Below, piece after piece: positions 1 to 10,712 of a stretch of DNA of 64,000 nt. The stretch comes from Nymphaea colorata (taxonomy: Eukaryota; Streptophyta; Magnoliopsida; Nymphaeales; Nymphaeaceae): contig NC_045140.1 in assembly GCF_008831285.2 (NCBI RefSeq), positions 27,670,131 to 27,734,130 on the forward strand, in the 5' to 3' direction. The stretch's first letter is position 1. Each line of letters starts with the position of its first letter. A program made the position numbers and the translations under genes. The notes below the pieces were generated by a model. That model worked only from the letters and a program-made list of their open reading frames with translations. It ran no database searches and was not told the DNA's origin.

Positions 1-475
1 TGATATTTTTCCAATTATATTTATTTTTAAATATAAAATATATTTTAATCAATATGATTCTCGATTTGATTCACCTAAATCATTTGGCTTTTCAAATCGA
101 TTGAAAAACCCTTCTTGGTAACAGTGCTTGGCCGGCGTTATCAAATTTCACAGTAAACTGCGGATCGAGACATAAATAACCAAATCCGTTGTTCCATTTG
201 GTCCCTACCTTACCAAAATGGCCTCACTTTCCCAAAAAATTCTTCTTTCTCCATGGGCGTAAAAGTAAAACTGTCATCCATTCATCCCATCTACGTTTCT
301 AACAGCAGAAACAAGCATCAAATTTCATGAAAATTAGAGGCAGTTTGGCACGAGTGGCAAATTGATACCATCAAATAAATCTGCCTTGAACATTGGGGAG
401 GGTAGATTCATGTGCAAACGGCCACTAATATCTATATTTATTTATTTAAACTACAGTATGCATCCAGTCTTACAT

Positions 476-481
476 TTTATT
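476..481 (-). terminator. AATAAA poly(A) signal of the PR-1 gene at 574-1068
   Basis: AATAAA on the minus strand, about 95 bases beyond the stop codon. The same signal and surrounding sequence occur at 38165-38170 and 60567-60572 behind the other PR-1 copies of this lineage. Confidence 0.6.
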
Positions 482-573
482 CCAAGTAGACGAGCTGAGC
501 TGCTGCTCTGATTATTACAACGCAAAGTAAACTCAGGGCCAAGCCAAATGTTAACTTGGCACACACTATATAT

Positions 574-1068
574 CTAGTAAGGACGCTGGCCTTGAACGTT
601 ACCAGGAGGATAGTAGTTGCAGGTAATGAAGGTGCCACCATTGTCACACTCGACCCTGGCGCAGCCCAGCCGCACCGACTTGCGCCACACCATCTGAGTG
701 TAGTGCCCGCACATCTGCTCACTAGCACATGTGTTGGTGTCGTAGTCGTAGTTGGTCTTTTCATTCACCCAATCGCTCACGGCATCTGCGGCGGTCCACC
801 CAGAACCGCTGCCCTGGAAGATGTTCTCCCCATACCGGCCACCTGAGTGCTCCAGGTTGCAGTCACCAACCCTCTGGTTCGCATAGCCCTCGGCGTAGGC
901 TGCGACCTCGTCGTCCCAAGACATTGGGCCGACGCCAACTTCAGCACGAGCTGCGTTGTGAGGAGCAAGGAAGTCTTGGGGAGAGTTTTGGGCGTGGGTG
1001 CCATGGATGAGCATTCCAAGGCCCAGCACTAGGCAGACCCAAACAAGGGCACCAGTGGAGCGCTTCAT
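574..1068 (-). CDS. PR1: Pathogenesis-related protein 1 (PR-1), intact, intronless
   Basis: Predicts a 164-residue secreted PR-1 protein of the CAP superfamily; family members are apoplastic or vacuolar, bind sterols and act in defence. The first ~25 residues are a signal peptide (KRS, then a leucine-rich core, ending HGTHA before QNSPQDF). The CAP core follows: [25 protein letters not shown] (CAP1) and [11 protein letters not shown] (CAP2). The CAP-site histidines and glutamate are present, and six cysteines fit the three PR-1 disulphides. The C-terminus [11 protein letters not shown] fits the CAPE peptide pattern PxGNxxxxxPY after CNYY. The start at 1068 is the first ATG; the reading frame extends further up only through a TTG. 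A CATAAAT box lies about 107 bases upstream. The gene looks like a mosaic of its neighbours: its 5' part matches the broken copy at 34396, and its end and 3' flank match the copy at 37587. Confidence 0.95.
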   Translation of the reverse strand: MKRSTGALVWVCLVLGLGMLIHGTHAQNSPQDFLAPHNAARAEVGVGPMSWDDEVAAYAEGYANQRVGDCNLEHSGGRYGENIFQGSGSGWTAADAVSDWVNEKTNYDYDTNTCASEQMCGHYTQMVWRKSVRLGCARVECDNGGTFITCNYYPPGNVQGQRPY

Positions 1069-1089
1069 TTGGCTAATCACAGGAAGCAA

Positions 1090-3735
1090 AGCAAAGAAAC
1101 AGAGAGAAGCCGTATTCCTTAAAGTGGAGCTAACTCTTGGCCCTTCTGATAGAAATACGGGGAGAGGTTGGCCAATTTATGGAGCACCTTGCACAGCTCG
1201 ACTTGCCTTCCAAAGTAGGAAGTCTTCGTCAAGCTTCACTTGCAAATCCTAGCTAGCTGGTGACATGGCCCACCTTTTAATATAAGGAAAAGGAAACTCC
1301 GCAAGAAAATTAATAATGGTGATTGTATTCCACTGTGATTTCCTCATCTTAGTTAGGTTACGGAATTTATTTTTCTCATGTACTTTTCTGTTCATAATTA
1401 AATGCCTGTTTCCAAGGGCAGCAAAAAGGTCCTCTTGACAAGGAACACAATGATTCTTATGAAACATACGTGTATTCAACGACGTAATGAGTACGTTTAA
1501 GAAATTAAGTGCAACGAAAATGAAAGGAAAAAAAAAACTACGACCAGGTTCCGGCGACAATCGCGTTGAGAACAAGTAAAATATAGGACGAGGAAGTAAA
1601 TGAGAGAATTGTATGTAAAGCCAAAAAACTATCTGAAGAGTGAATTTCCCATTTTAAAGGAACGGAAACTTTTGCAAGTGAGAAATGAAGTGAGTTTCTC
1701 CAAGTTAATTTCTGCTTCTTTTAGGAAGGGTAGAACTTTTAGCATTGAAAACCTTTCAAATGAAGTAGAAGTCTTTGGTATATGTGGTACCACTCCTCCC
1801 TATGAAAGTAATCCAACTGATGATGACAGCATTGGAATAGTTTCTGCTCTCCATTAATATATTTCCAAGAGCAAGACAGGGCAGAGCCAGTAACTTTTTT
1901 TTTTTTCTATGAAGCAACAAATATATAGTTAAGAAAAATTTTTCAGTTAACCTTGAGGAATTATCTTGATCTCATGAGAACATTCTATGTGAGGCTGTCT
2001 TTGAAGCGAGATTATGAGTCTGACAACCTCTCAAACAATTGGCGTTCCATTGCCGTGTTCAAAGTGCTATTAAACAAGCTGCTTTCCACGAAAACAAACA
2101 AACAGAAGAAGAAAGGAAAATAAGGCGTGTTTGATTTGTTCCCACAACTGCTTGACCAAACTTGTTCAGTTGGTGTCCACGAAGAAATTAAACAAAAGAC
2201 CTCACCTGGTCCATCGACTGTAGCACGTCCAGTTGCTACAGTTCTGATGTTTCTTGGGCCGAAATCAGCGCCTTGAACAAGTTGAAACCTGCATGAAAAA
2301 AAGCTATGGCTCCTTTCACTTATCAGCCGATAAAATATGCGAACCAAATAAACGTTGCAGCATACGCCCATGTTGGCCATTGCAGTACTCTCTTACGATT
2401 TCTTTTTTTATTTAAACAAAAAGTTAAAATATAAATAAGAAAAAATGGCCGACACTGCGCAATATCGGTCCTGATATTTAGAGACATGCATCAAAGACCA
2501 GAGTGGTGGGAACACGTCGACTGGTAGAGACATGCATGTGATACGTCCAGTGAGCCTCTGGGACTGGACCCATATTACGTTGTAGGATTTAAAAGTTTTC
2601 ATTATCATAGCGAATTCGTAAATACATAATGATAATGACTTGACATATATATTATATATAATAATAATAGAAATGAGTACAACCAGTTTCATACTAAGAA
2701 TGTCCTTTTCAGGTTTCCATCAGTATCTAGATGCTTGTAAAAACAAAAAAAACAAAAACAAAGAGAGCGAATTAAGTAAATATGTGAGTAAAAGAGCACA
2801 CGGAGAGGAGAAAGAAATCGTTTCATTTTAGAATTGACTCAAAAAGTGAAAGTGAAGTAGGGACTTATGTCGTAGACCTGTCGTTTCAAATAATTAAGTT
2901 TGTCAAGATGCAGAATTTGAGCAACAGATCTCTGGTTTTCATAACAAGTATCCTAATCGGACTTGACGAAGCACAGGTCCATTCCCAATTCAACTCGAAT
3001 CACATCATTGCTAAAGAAAAACAATGCCGGTCTGCGACGACCCCTGCGTCCGGAAAGGGTCATGAACTCCCATTTCTTCCATCATATATGCGGATGATTT
3101 ACTCCACTTTTAATGGCCGACTGTTCCGGTGGATCAAGTATGCATAATCTCAATAATTGTGTTCGATTGAACATGTCAAGCCTTTCACTATTGAAATCAG
3201 ACATTAATATGACATTTTATATACATCTCAAACACTAATGGTCTTACATTTCTCAACTCATGAAATTTAATTCAGACATTACATTTGATGATATCCGGAT
3301 TTCACATTTATCTAGAAAAACATAACGGGAAAGCAGAACCACTAGGACTAATCAAAAGGCAAAGAGTGCTAACCAGGTAGCGAAAGAAGACATGAATGGA
3401 AGTATCCATACGTCAGTGCTATTAATAATAGTAGGGCGACAGCCATTAAGGACGCAGGAGTCACAGCCGACCCACATTGTTTTTCTTAAGTTCGATATTC
3501 ATTGGACGTCTGCTATTCCAAGTTCGCTGAGTCACACATTTCTTAATTGCGTTCAGTTCAAATCCAGAGTCGGTCAGAAATACTTTTCATAAACTTAACC
3601 CTTCCCGCTATGCTGAAATCCACATTTTCCAATTTAAATAATGGAATTAACGGAGGAGAACAAATGAATATTTCCATGCATGGAAGCCATGCAAGTGCAG
3701 GGGCTACTCTGGCAAGCCTCTTCTTTTGTTTTTTC
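1090..3735. other. Non-coding promoter-side flank of arm A, no gene seen
   Basis: AT-rich DNA colinear (inverted) with about 32000-34370. Open frames occur at the same places in both copies but show no recognisable domain and differ by indels, so they are read as chance frames in duplicated DNA. The leader-side CT tract that is 30 repeats long at 34311 is only about three repeats here. Confidence 0.6.
1175..1181 (-). promoter_or_regulatory. TATA-box variant (CATAAAT) of the PR-1 gene at 574-1068
   Basis: On the minus strand the motif GGTGCTCCATAAATTGG aligns with the GGTGCTCTATAAATTTG promoter core in front of every other PR-1 copy in the window. Here the first T of TATAAAT is C, which may weaken it. 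Confidence 0.55.
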
Positions 3736-3900
3736 ATATTTATTTTCTCTGTCTACAATATTCATCATCTATTATCTTCTCTCTCTCTCTCTCTGTTGTT
3801 TTTCTTGCAAATCTATTTCATTTGATGCAATTTAATTGTTTGAGCCTAAATGTAGATCCTTTATCTGATTTTTGAGTTGCTTTCTTTGTTTCTCTTGCAG

Positions 3901-4240
3901 ATGTGTCTGCTCAAAGTTAACATTCATTGTCATGGATATCAGCAGAAGGTCAAGAAGCTGCTGCAAGAAATAGATGGTGGGTATTATTCTTCAAATTCAT
4001 AAAGTTCTGTTTTCTATTCATAACTTTTGTTTTTCCTTAGATGTGTCTGTACATCCGACTGTTTCCCCTTTTATTTTCCTATTACGTACACTCTTAAAAC
4101 ATTTGCTTTATGTTGATACTCATGTTTTCTCGTCTTGTTATGTGGTTCATTTGTCATGGCTATTGACGACCACCAATGATGCAGAACAGGGCAAGATGCA
4201 CAACATGGGAATGGCTAGATATTGATCCTGCTGTATCAGT
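3901..4240 (+). pseudogene. HMA-domain (HIPP-like) gene relic, two exons
   Basis: A TCTCTTGCAG acceptor precedes an exon at 3901-3976 reading [19 protein letters not shown] and then LLQEIDG, with a GTGGGT donor. About 180 bases later comes [10 protein letters not shown]. This is the first half of a heavy-metal-associated domain as in HIPP proteins, whose core reads like VNIHCDGCxQKVKK...IDG...NAEQGKVTVSG. The second cysteine of the CxxC metal site is Tyr here (CHGY). The first exon and the C-terminal isoprenylation end are missing, so it is a relic. The ancestral protein would have been a cytosolic or membrane-anchored metal-binding protein. Confidence 0.6.
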
Positions 4241-4393
4241 TGCTGTACTATTAGCTGTTGTTGGGGCTGGCCTTTCTAATCTTCATCTTTTTGGCTCTTA
4301 CTATTGTATTAATTTCTCTGCTCGCCTGAGACCTTCACCTTCTTTTGTTATTCATCTTGCCCTGTTCCGCATTAATGGTGGTCGTCCAACCCA

Positions 4394-4659
4394 TTATGAC
4401 AAATGAACCAGATAACAAGATAAGGAAACATGATGAGTACCATTAGAGAGAAAAAAGGTTTGAAGAGTGTACATAGATGGAAGATAAAACTGGAAAACTC
4501 TTGGATGTACAAAAATATTCATGGAAAAACAAAAAGTTAGGGATAGAAGAACGAAGCTTGAAGAATTTGAAGAACAACGTCCAACATTTATTTCCTGCAG
4601 CAGCTTCTTTACCTTCTGCTTACATCCATCCAATGAATGTTAACATTGAACAGACACGT
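4394..4659 (-). pseudogene. HMA-domain (HIPP-like) gene relic, opposite strand
   Basis: On the minus strand a TTGCAG acceptor precedes an exon with the frame-broken equivalent of VNIHC followed by [17 protein letters not shown]. One base is missing between the two halves of the CDGC site, so no single frame carries both cysteines. An intron-like stretch and TTINAEQGK follow. It faces the relic at 3901-4240 head to head. Its frame is almost identical in the copies at 30555 and 55000, so the deletion predates the segmental duplications. Confidence 0.6.
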
Positions 4660-5159
4660 CTGCAATAGCAACAAAAAACAAAGCAACTAAGGCAACAGAC
4701 AAAGGAGCTAGATTTGGTCTCAGAACAATTGAATTGCTTCAAATGAAATAGATTTTCAAGAAAAGCAGCCGAGAGAGACAGGAGAATAGAAAACGAGTGT
4801 TGCAGAAAGGAAAAAAAAATTGGGAGACTTCTGTAAGCGGAGTCCCTCCACCACCAATGGAGAGAGATAGTGGGCCTCAAGGCTTGAGTGCATGCGCACC
4901 TAAAAATTTTCTAAAATATTATCTAGTAGCCGCAGGAGATGAAATTCTAGCTCTGCCCCTACTAAGAGAAACCAAATTCAAAACTATCGGTACCATTTAT
5001 AAATGTCCTCTAAGCTAAGTGGTTAAAGATTCTACTGTGGCTTGGAAATTTAATTATTTTGATCCTCCTGTCCTGTGGCTTCCATTAAAAGCAAACAACC
5101 ACGTGAAGCAGGAAAAAGCATGAAATGCCCAAATGCTGGTCGATAATATATAACGGATG

Positions 5160-5406
5160 ACTAAAACAATTGCCAAAAGCACCATCCGACAACAGAAAGG
5201 TCGTTTTTCAAATTTGGGTGTGCATGACCGATAATCCAGAAGGTGCAGTCATACAGATCACGATGACAGGTTTCTTGTTGATGACAACGACGACGAAGGC
5301 TAGGATGAAGATTGTGATGGCAAAAGCGGTGAGTTATGAGCTCACAGGTTGACAAGAAGAAGAAGGCTATAAGGACCAATAGAAACGTATACATATGGGA
5401 ATTCAG
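5160..5406 (-). pseudogene. Defensin-like gene relic: signal-peptide exon and intron, start codon lost
   Basis: The minus strand carries a decayed version of the first exon of the defensin-like genes at 15742 and 21052. The position of the initiator ATG (5406-5404) is CTG, followed by Asn-Ser-His-Met-Tyr-Thr and a hydrophobic stretch FLLVLIAFFFLST, then a GTGAGC donor. Intron sequence similar to that of the intact genes follows, including a CTCACCGCTTTTGCCATCA-like stretch. No cysteine-rich second exon follows. The inverted counterpart is 29694-29930, which still has its ATG. Confidence 0.6.
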
Positions 5407-5483
5407 GGCCTCTTTGGCTGATGAAGGTTCCCTCTACTTGGACTTTTCGATGAGAAAGGCCTGCTGAATGAAGATGATTTTAT

Positions 5484-5508
5484 AGAGAGAGAGAGAGAGA
5501 GAGAGAGA
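5484..5508 (+). repeat. (GA)n microsatellite
   Basis: About 12 GA units, just upstream (minus-strand sense) of the defensin-like relic. The equivalent tract in arm B is the (CT)n at about 29601-29616. Confidence 0.9.
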
Positions 5509-5985
5509 CATAGCCATAAATGGTAATCTTGCATTGATGAGTGAGTAAATCATTGAAATCTAGGATATACACATATAGACAGATTCCCACAGAGTGTCAC
5601 AGCAAAGAACTTACTTATTTTGTGTTTGCTTTTTTGGGATAATTGTGAAGTCATTAGAACTTCATGTTTCTTTTTGAAAGAGTCGTCTATTAGAACCGGC
5701 TACCAGATGCTGTGAAGGAAATTTCACCAGCATTCTTAGAATGATCCGACTTTGTATAACTGGATTCTAATGAAGTTGGCTTCTTATCTTTGTTTTATAA
5801 TTCCTAGAGTAGGCAGAATAACATTCCATAAATCTGAGTTGTTCAAATCTTTTATTACCATTGATTTCTTCTTTCAATGAAAACATTTCCAAATTTGAAC
5901 TTTTTTTTTTCAGATTTTAATTTAAAAGTAACAATTAAAAAAAGGAAATAAAATCGGAATAAAATCTAAAAATATATAGCTGGAT

Positions 5986-6840
5986 TAGAAGCGTATGTGC
6001 GGTGTAATCCGTCTGAATTAGTATATTTGGTTTGGGTTCCAAGCTTCATTGCACCAAAAATCGCCCTATTTTCTTGGGAATCGGTCAAATCCGGAAAGAA
6101 TCTTGCGACTCAATGGCCTGATTTTGTCCTCCCATAAAAAAAATTGCAATGCTTGTTTGGGACTTTCTTCCTTCTTTTTCCCTTCTTATTGTGAAACTTA
6201 AAACTTTCATCTACCAAATGATGCATAAATCCGTCGACCTGAAAATGGTGGATGGTGCAACTCATGGCTGGATGGTGTGTGTACCCACGTCCTCTGTCTT
6301 GATTTTTGGAGAGTGTTAATCTGATGATGCGAGAGAAGCAAATTCAAACGCCCAAGCATGGCCCAAGGCAGGGAGTTCCTTCGCTCCGGCCGACGAACAT
6401 AGAATGAGACATCACTTACTCTAGCGCCGAGCCTTTCTTCCCCACTGGGGACAAGTTGCAGGGAGGGTGGAGGCTCTCCAAGGTAGACGGACCGTATCAG
6501 CTTTGTTCTGTTCGTCCCGTTAAGATGGGCGAAACGTTTTTCATTTGTAGCAACTTGAACAGCTCCTACTAAAGTATTGTGTTGTATTGCTTCTTTTCTT
6601 GCAATATTCTATGACCACAACCATTCTTCTAAGTTAAGCATACATACATATCTTCAACAACGTACCGCCAAGTTTAGAAAATTAGGAGTGACTCAATGAA
6701 GGAAAAGAAAACCAGGTCTCAAGTCAACTAGTTACATTAATTCAATACAAATCAATTGACTCTTTAACCAACTTATATATTTTGACGCAGTCAGTCTCTA
6801 AGCACGGAAGGTAAGGCAAAAGTGGACGTCGTGGTTGACT
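5986..6840. other. Intergenic DNA, nothing recognised
   Basis: Starts where the similarity between arms A and B ends. A more GC-rich patch at about 6280-6530 has no long frame or motif I can identify. Confidence 0.5.
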
Positions 6841-6841
6841 G

Positions 6842-6843
<2 letters not shown>

Positions 6844-6907
<64 letters not shown>
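6844..6907 (+). repeat. Compound (CT)n(AT)n microsatellite
   Basis: About 10 CT units run directly into about 21 AT units. It lies at the edge of the PR-1 promoter-like relic that follows. Confidence 0.95.
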
Positions 6908-6908
<1 letters not shown>

Positions 6909-6909
6909 C

Positions 6910-9600
6910 ATGGATGACTATTCTCACCTTCGACAGTAACGTGAAGATTAGATTTCAATGAAATAGCATGAGGAGTACTCTTTGTTCTCCAATCTAACTC
7001 ACGACATGATGTAGTTGGTTAATGAATATTCGATACCAACCATTGTATGTACCAATGGCAGCCTGTGATATCTTTCTTTTTACCCTCTTGCATGTAGCCA
7101 GGCAGCCACTTGCAGAAACGCTCGATAACATGTCGCAGACAAGGACGAAATTTAAGACCCTTTTACGAACGAGTATGAACTGCCATTCATAAAATCGGAA
7201 ACATAAATTATTGCGGCATTTTCTAGAAGTGTTTCTCTGTGCGCGTCGTTAAGTGCGTCCACGGTTTAGAGTGTTGAAGTAGAAAAGTAAGGCTTTTTAA
7301 TTAAAAGAACTGCAAGGTTGAGGTTTAGGAAGAAAACTAAAGTAAGGAATGGTGAACATCCATCTTCCTGCTGACAGGTTCAAGAAATCAAAGGGCATAG
7401 CCATTTGAAAAAGGGAAGTTGAAAGAAATAAAAATCATCTGGTTCACAGTCCTCTAGTCAACATTTTCTTTCAACAACTTTTTCAGCAGGGATTCGATTG
7501 ATGCAATCTAATATCCCACAATTTCTGTGCAACTGCGTTTCAGATTGTCTTCTCAATTCTGTTTCCAAATTGTAATAAGCTTGCAGATGTATTAAGTTTT
7601 AACAATTTAATCATTTACACTTGCATCCTTCTTTATGTAACTTGCATATACAATGACAGCCATTAGATGTCAAATTTGAATAAACATTATGAATGATCTT
7701 TTTCTGCAAAGAAATCCTATTCAGACATCAAAACAAAATCGTCTGCAAGAATCCACTTCACTTTTGAGCCATAGATGGATCATGTGTACGAAATTAGCAG
7801 GTAAGCTCGCATATTAAGAAGCGATATAGTGGTCTATTGAGATGAAAACAGGCTTTCGGTATTCGAGGTAATTGCCGATAAATATGCACCTTTGAGGATG
7901 ATAATAGTTGAATATTTTTTGAGTCAGCATTAGAGCTTCCTCTTCCTTCTTTGAGTTTCACATTCCAATTAGAAAAGAAGAGTAAAATAAAAGAAAAGTA
8001 TCTCGAATATGATCGCGGCGTTTTCCGGTGCATGCAGTTTCATTACACCGAAGCAAGACACGAAAGCTGGGGTCCGAATGAATGGCAGGCTTAGAGAAGC
8101 ATGCAGTTTCTGCAATTACACTGTACGTACGCTTCTAATCCAGATATGATTAACATCCCGGAATTTAAAAAAAAAAAACTCTATCATTTTGAATTTTTGC
8201 TGGGTTATTGCAGTTTCCTTTTCCTTTTCTTCAACTGCAATTCGATTCTGCTGTCCTAGAAAGCCTGTTATCGTATTATGCTGTCTGTCTAATCCACCAA
8301 TATATATATATATATGATCTCTTAATATATATAAATATGATTTGTGGATTTTTATATTGGAGTTTGGACAGAGAAATCGTCCACAATAAACTGTAGGACT
8401 CATTGCATTGGCAGTGTATCCAATCACAAGATTGAATAGGATCGTACGTTGTACAGACTTCCTAATAAATATTGTATGCCTTTCTTTCGCGGGTTACAAG
8501 AGGGAGTCTGATTTGGGTCGTCTATGCACACTGAATGAATGAATTAGATCCGCTCAAATCTCATTTAGACCTCATCTTTCCATCATAATTAAATAATCAC
8601 AAATGATTGATCTACATGCTATAATTATATTCGTGCAGGTATCATGCCCATTTAAAGAAAAATTTGCTCCAATGGAAGCAATTCGTTTTTCTGTAAACAA
8701 AGACCACCATTTTTCACCTTATAATAAGTATTAGGGACAATAATGTATAAGAAAATGAGGATGAAAGTTTACACTTTACAAACATCGCGCCGGGGCCCCT
8801 GTTTGGTAGTTGTTACCAAAAGTGATAGCTCAAATCGGGCACTTTTCTTATGGGAACCTTGCTTATAAAAACATACAAACAAATATTACCAAAATCATGG
8901 TAAAATATTACATATCAAATAACGAAAATTTTCCTAACAAAAATAGCAAAGGCTAGCCTAGCCCCGGAAGTTCTTTCTCCACGATAAATCGCTGGGAGAT
9001 ATCAAATTAATTTGTAACGTTAGATGAAATGGTTATACTAGGAAATCCTATGGAGGCATCAAAACAAAATCGTCCCAAAGAATCTGTTTTACTGTCTTGA
9101 ACCATGTGGATGGGAAAATATAAAAGGTTGTGGAGTTTCATCGCCTGGTCGTTTCGCTTCTGGATTAATTTCTTGTAATTTTTTGTCTTTTCTCTGTTAA
9201 AATGAGGGCCATGCATGTCATTGCGCGCAGTGGATACCGAAGGTTGACGAGAACTTTTTATTTCTGTATTCTACAACAATTTAAGGCAAAAAATACGAAA
9301 AGGTTTTGCGTTCTAGAAACATGTTACTTTAAGTTTGTTCGAAAGAATACCAAATTTGATCAAGATTGCACCGCACTTGTTTACATAATATTTTATGGAC
9401 AACGATAAGTCTTTTCCTATTTTTCCTGATGGCTTTATATATGCTGACTTAGAATTTGTTTGGAGATATTTTAGCCGCACTTTCTTATCATTTCACATTT
9501 TTGTAATGCTTATATGAGGACCAATTTTATGTTCAAACTTTAGGTTCTTTCCTCCCATTAGCTAGATAAAATTTTTTAGTAACCATCGCATATCTGCTTT
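6910..9600 (+). pseudogene. PR-1 locus relic: promoter and 3' flanks without coding sequence
   Basis: 6910-7770 resembles the distal promoter of the PR-1 gene at 37587, including the block CAAAACAAAATCGTCTGCAA at about 7730. 8480-9000 resembles PR-1 3' flanking DNA (ACTGAATGAATGA block at about 8530, as at 10981 and 43014). 9005-9215 again looks like PR-1 promoter DNA and 9420-9560 like the 3' flank seen at 44150-44240. No CAP-domain coding sequence remains in any frame, so I read it as one or two decayed PR-1 units upstream of the intact gene at 10209. The sequence between 7790 and 8460 is unassigned. Confidence 0.4.
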
Positions 9601-10073
9601 CTAGCTACGAATGCCATGAAAAGGGTTCTGCTGCATTTGGATGTAGCAATTGATCAGTAGTTTCTGCTCTCCGCTTACATAGTTGTAAAAGCTGATCAGA
9701 CCAAATATTTCCACACAAAAATGGCTCCCCATTAGTTGGTCGCGGTTCTTCTTATTTGATGCCTTTGTGGAGTGTGATATTGTACTTGATTCTCAAGTAT
9801 CAGAGCCTCCTGTTGCTTCTCTGAGTTGATGTCACCCAACCATTTTGATTAGGAAAATATTGACGGTGATTTTTAGCATGTGGAGCTCCTTTGCTTCTGG
9901 TCCTTTCGCATGGGCATTAATTAATTTCTTGTGAAACTTCACGATAACTTTCAATATTGGATGGCCTACTTTTCAAAGATGACCACCAAGCTAACCAGCG
10001 AGCCCGTTCAAATGCCATACTTTTCAAAGATGACGATGAAGGTAACCAGCAAGCCCTTACGTTCATGGTGCTC

Positions 10074-10080
10074 TATAAAT
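10074..10080 (+). promoter_or_regulatory. TATA box of the PR-1 gene at 10209-10712
   Basis: TATAAAT in the context ATGGTGCTCTATAAATTCG, 129 bases before the ATG, matching the core of all other PR-1 copies. A TTGACG motif at 9860-9865, resembling a W-box/as-1 core, lies about 215 bases further upstream; whether it works is unknown. Confidence 0.75.
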
Positions 10081-10208
10081 TCGACGACCTCTCCCCGTTA
10101 GTGTACCACAAGCCCAAGAGCCAGCTCCACTCAAGGAATAACCTGCTTCCTAGACCTGTTCTTTTCAGACATCTACATCACTTTCCTTCCTTTTTTGTGA
10201 TCATCCCG

Positions 10209-10712
10209 ATGGAGTGTTCCCCTCATGCCCGTGTTTGGGTCTCCCTACTGCTAGGCCTTGCCATGCTCATCCATGGCACTCAGGCTCAAAACTCACCCCA
10301 AGACTACGTTGCTGCTCACAACGCTGCTCGTGCCCAAGTTGGCGTCGGTCCAATCTCTTGGGACGATACCGTTGCAGCTTATGCCGAGAACTATGCGAAC
10401 CAGAGGATCGGTGACTGCAGCATGATCCACTCTGGTGGTAATGGTGGCCAGTATGGGGAGAACATCTTCGGAGGCGGTGGTTCTGGGTGGACTGCCGTAG
10501 ATGCCGTGAACTCGTGGGTGGATGAGAAGAGCAACTACGACTACAACACCAACACCTGTGCTAGTGAACAGATGTGCGGGCACTACACTCAGGTGGTGTG
10601 GCAAAACTCGGTGCGGCTGGGCTGCGCCAGGGTCGAATGCAACAACGGTGGCACCTTCATTACCTGCAACTACGACCCAGCTGGTAACGTTGATGGGGAG
10701 CGTCCCTATTAG
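10209..10712 (+). CDS. PR1: Pathogenesis-related protein 1 (PR-1), intact, intronless
   Basis: Predicts 167 residues. The open frame extends upstream to 9957, but the TATA box lies inside that extension and the protein family starts at the ATG chosen here ([20 protein letters not shown]), giving a ~26-residue signal peptide ending GTQA before QNSPQDY. CAP motifs: [47 protein letters not shown] and [11 protein letters not shown]. Six cysteines are in PR-1 positions. The C-terminal 11 residues [11 protein letters not shown] fit the CAPE pattern PxGNxxxxxPY. Compared with its neighbours it has a small glycine/asparagine insertion ([13 protein letters not shown]). Its 3' flank pairs with the frameshifted copy at 42243, so these two form a sub-pair distinct from the arm A/B/C genes. 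It is the best preserved copy of its sub-pair. Confidence 0.96.
   Translation: MECSPHARVWVSLLLGLAMLIHGTQAQNSPQDYVAAHNAARAQVGVGPISWDDTVAAYAENYANQRIGDCSMIHSGGNGGQYGENIFGGGGSGWTAVDAVNSWVDEKSNYDYNTNTCASEQMCGHYTQVVWQNSVRLGCARVECNNGGTFITCNYDPAGNVDGERPY

Larger units (their letters stand above)
3740..4830. repeat. Fold-back module (copy A) with two head-to-head HMA exon relics
   Basis: The left half (about 3760-4240) and right half (about 4800-4390, reversed) are imperfect inverted copies. Both run inward from a lead of TTTTCTTGNAAATCTATTTC through a pyrimidine tract and CAG acceptor into an HMA-like exon, a GT donor, an intron and a second exon containing AEQGK. Equivalent modules lie at 30380-31470 and 54830-55960. 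It could be a captured gene fragment in a fold-back element, or an old inverted tandem duplication. Confidence 0.6.
1..5985 (-). repeat. Segmental duplication arm A (inverted copy)
   Basis: Read on the minus strand, this stretch matches about 29110-38650 in order. The first 480 bases are the reverse complement of about 38650-38140; 1250-1860 matches 34150-33600; 2000-3150 matches 33430-32280; 3390-4880 matches 32010-30330; 5160-5406 matches 29930-29694; 5700-5985 matches 29420-29110. The counterpart of about 34900-37500 is missing, so the PR-1 gene here has the 5' flank of one arm-B gene and the 3' flank of the next. The match runs to base 1, so the duplication probably continues beyond the window edge. 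Boundaries are by eye. Confidence 0.85.

Noticed and set aside
1069-1089. Upstream start of the PR-1 frame at 574-1068 (and 34375 for the broken copy)
   Set aside because: The codon there is TTG, not ATG.
9957-10208. N-terminal extension of the PR-1 frame at 10209
   Set aside because: It contains the TATA box and leader and no copy elsewhere conserves it; the family signal peptide starts at 10209.
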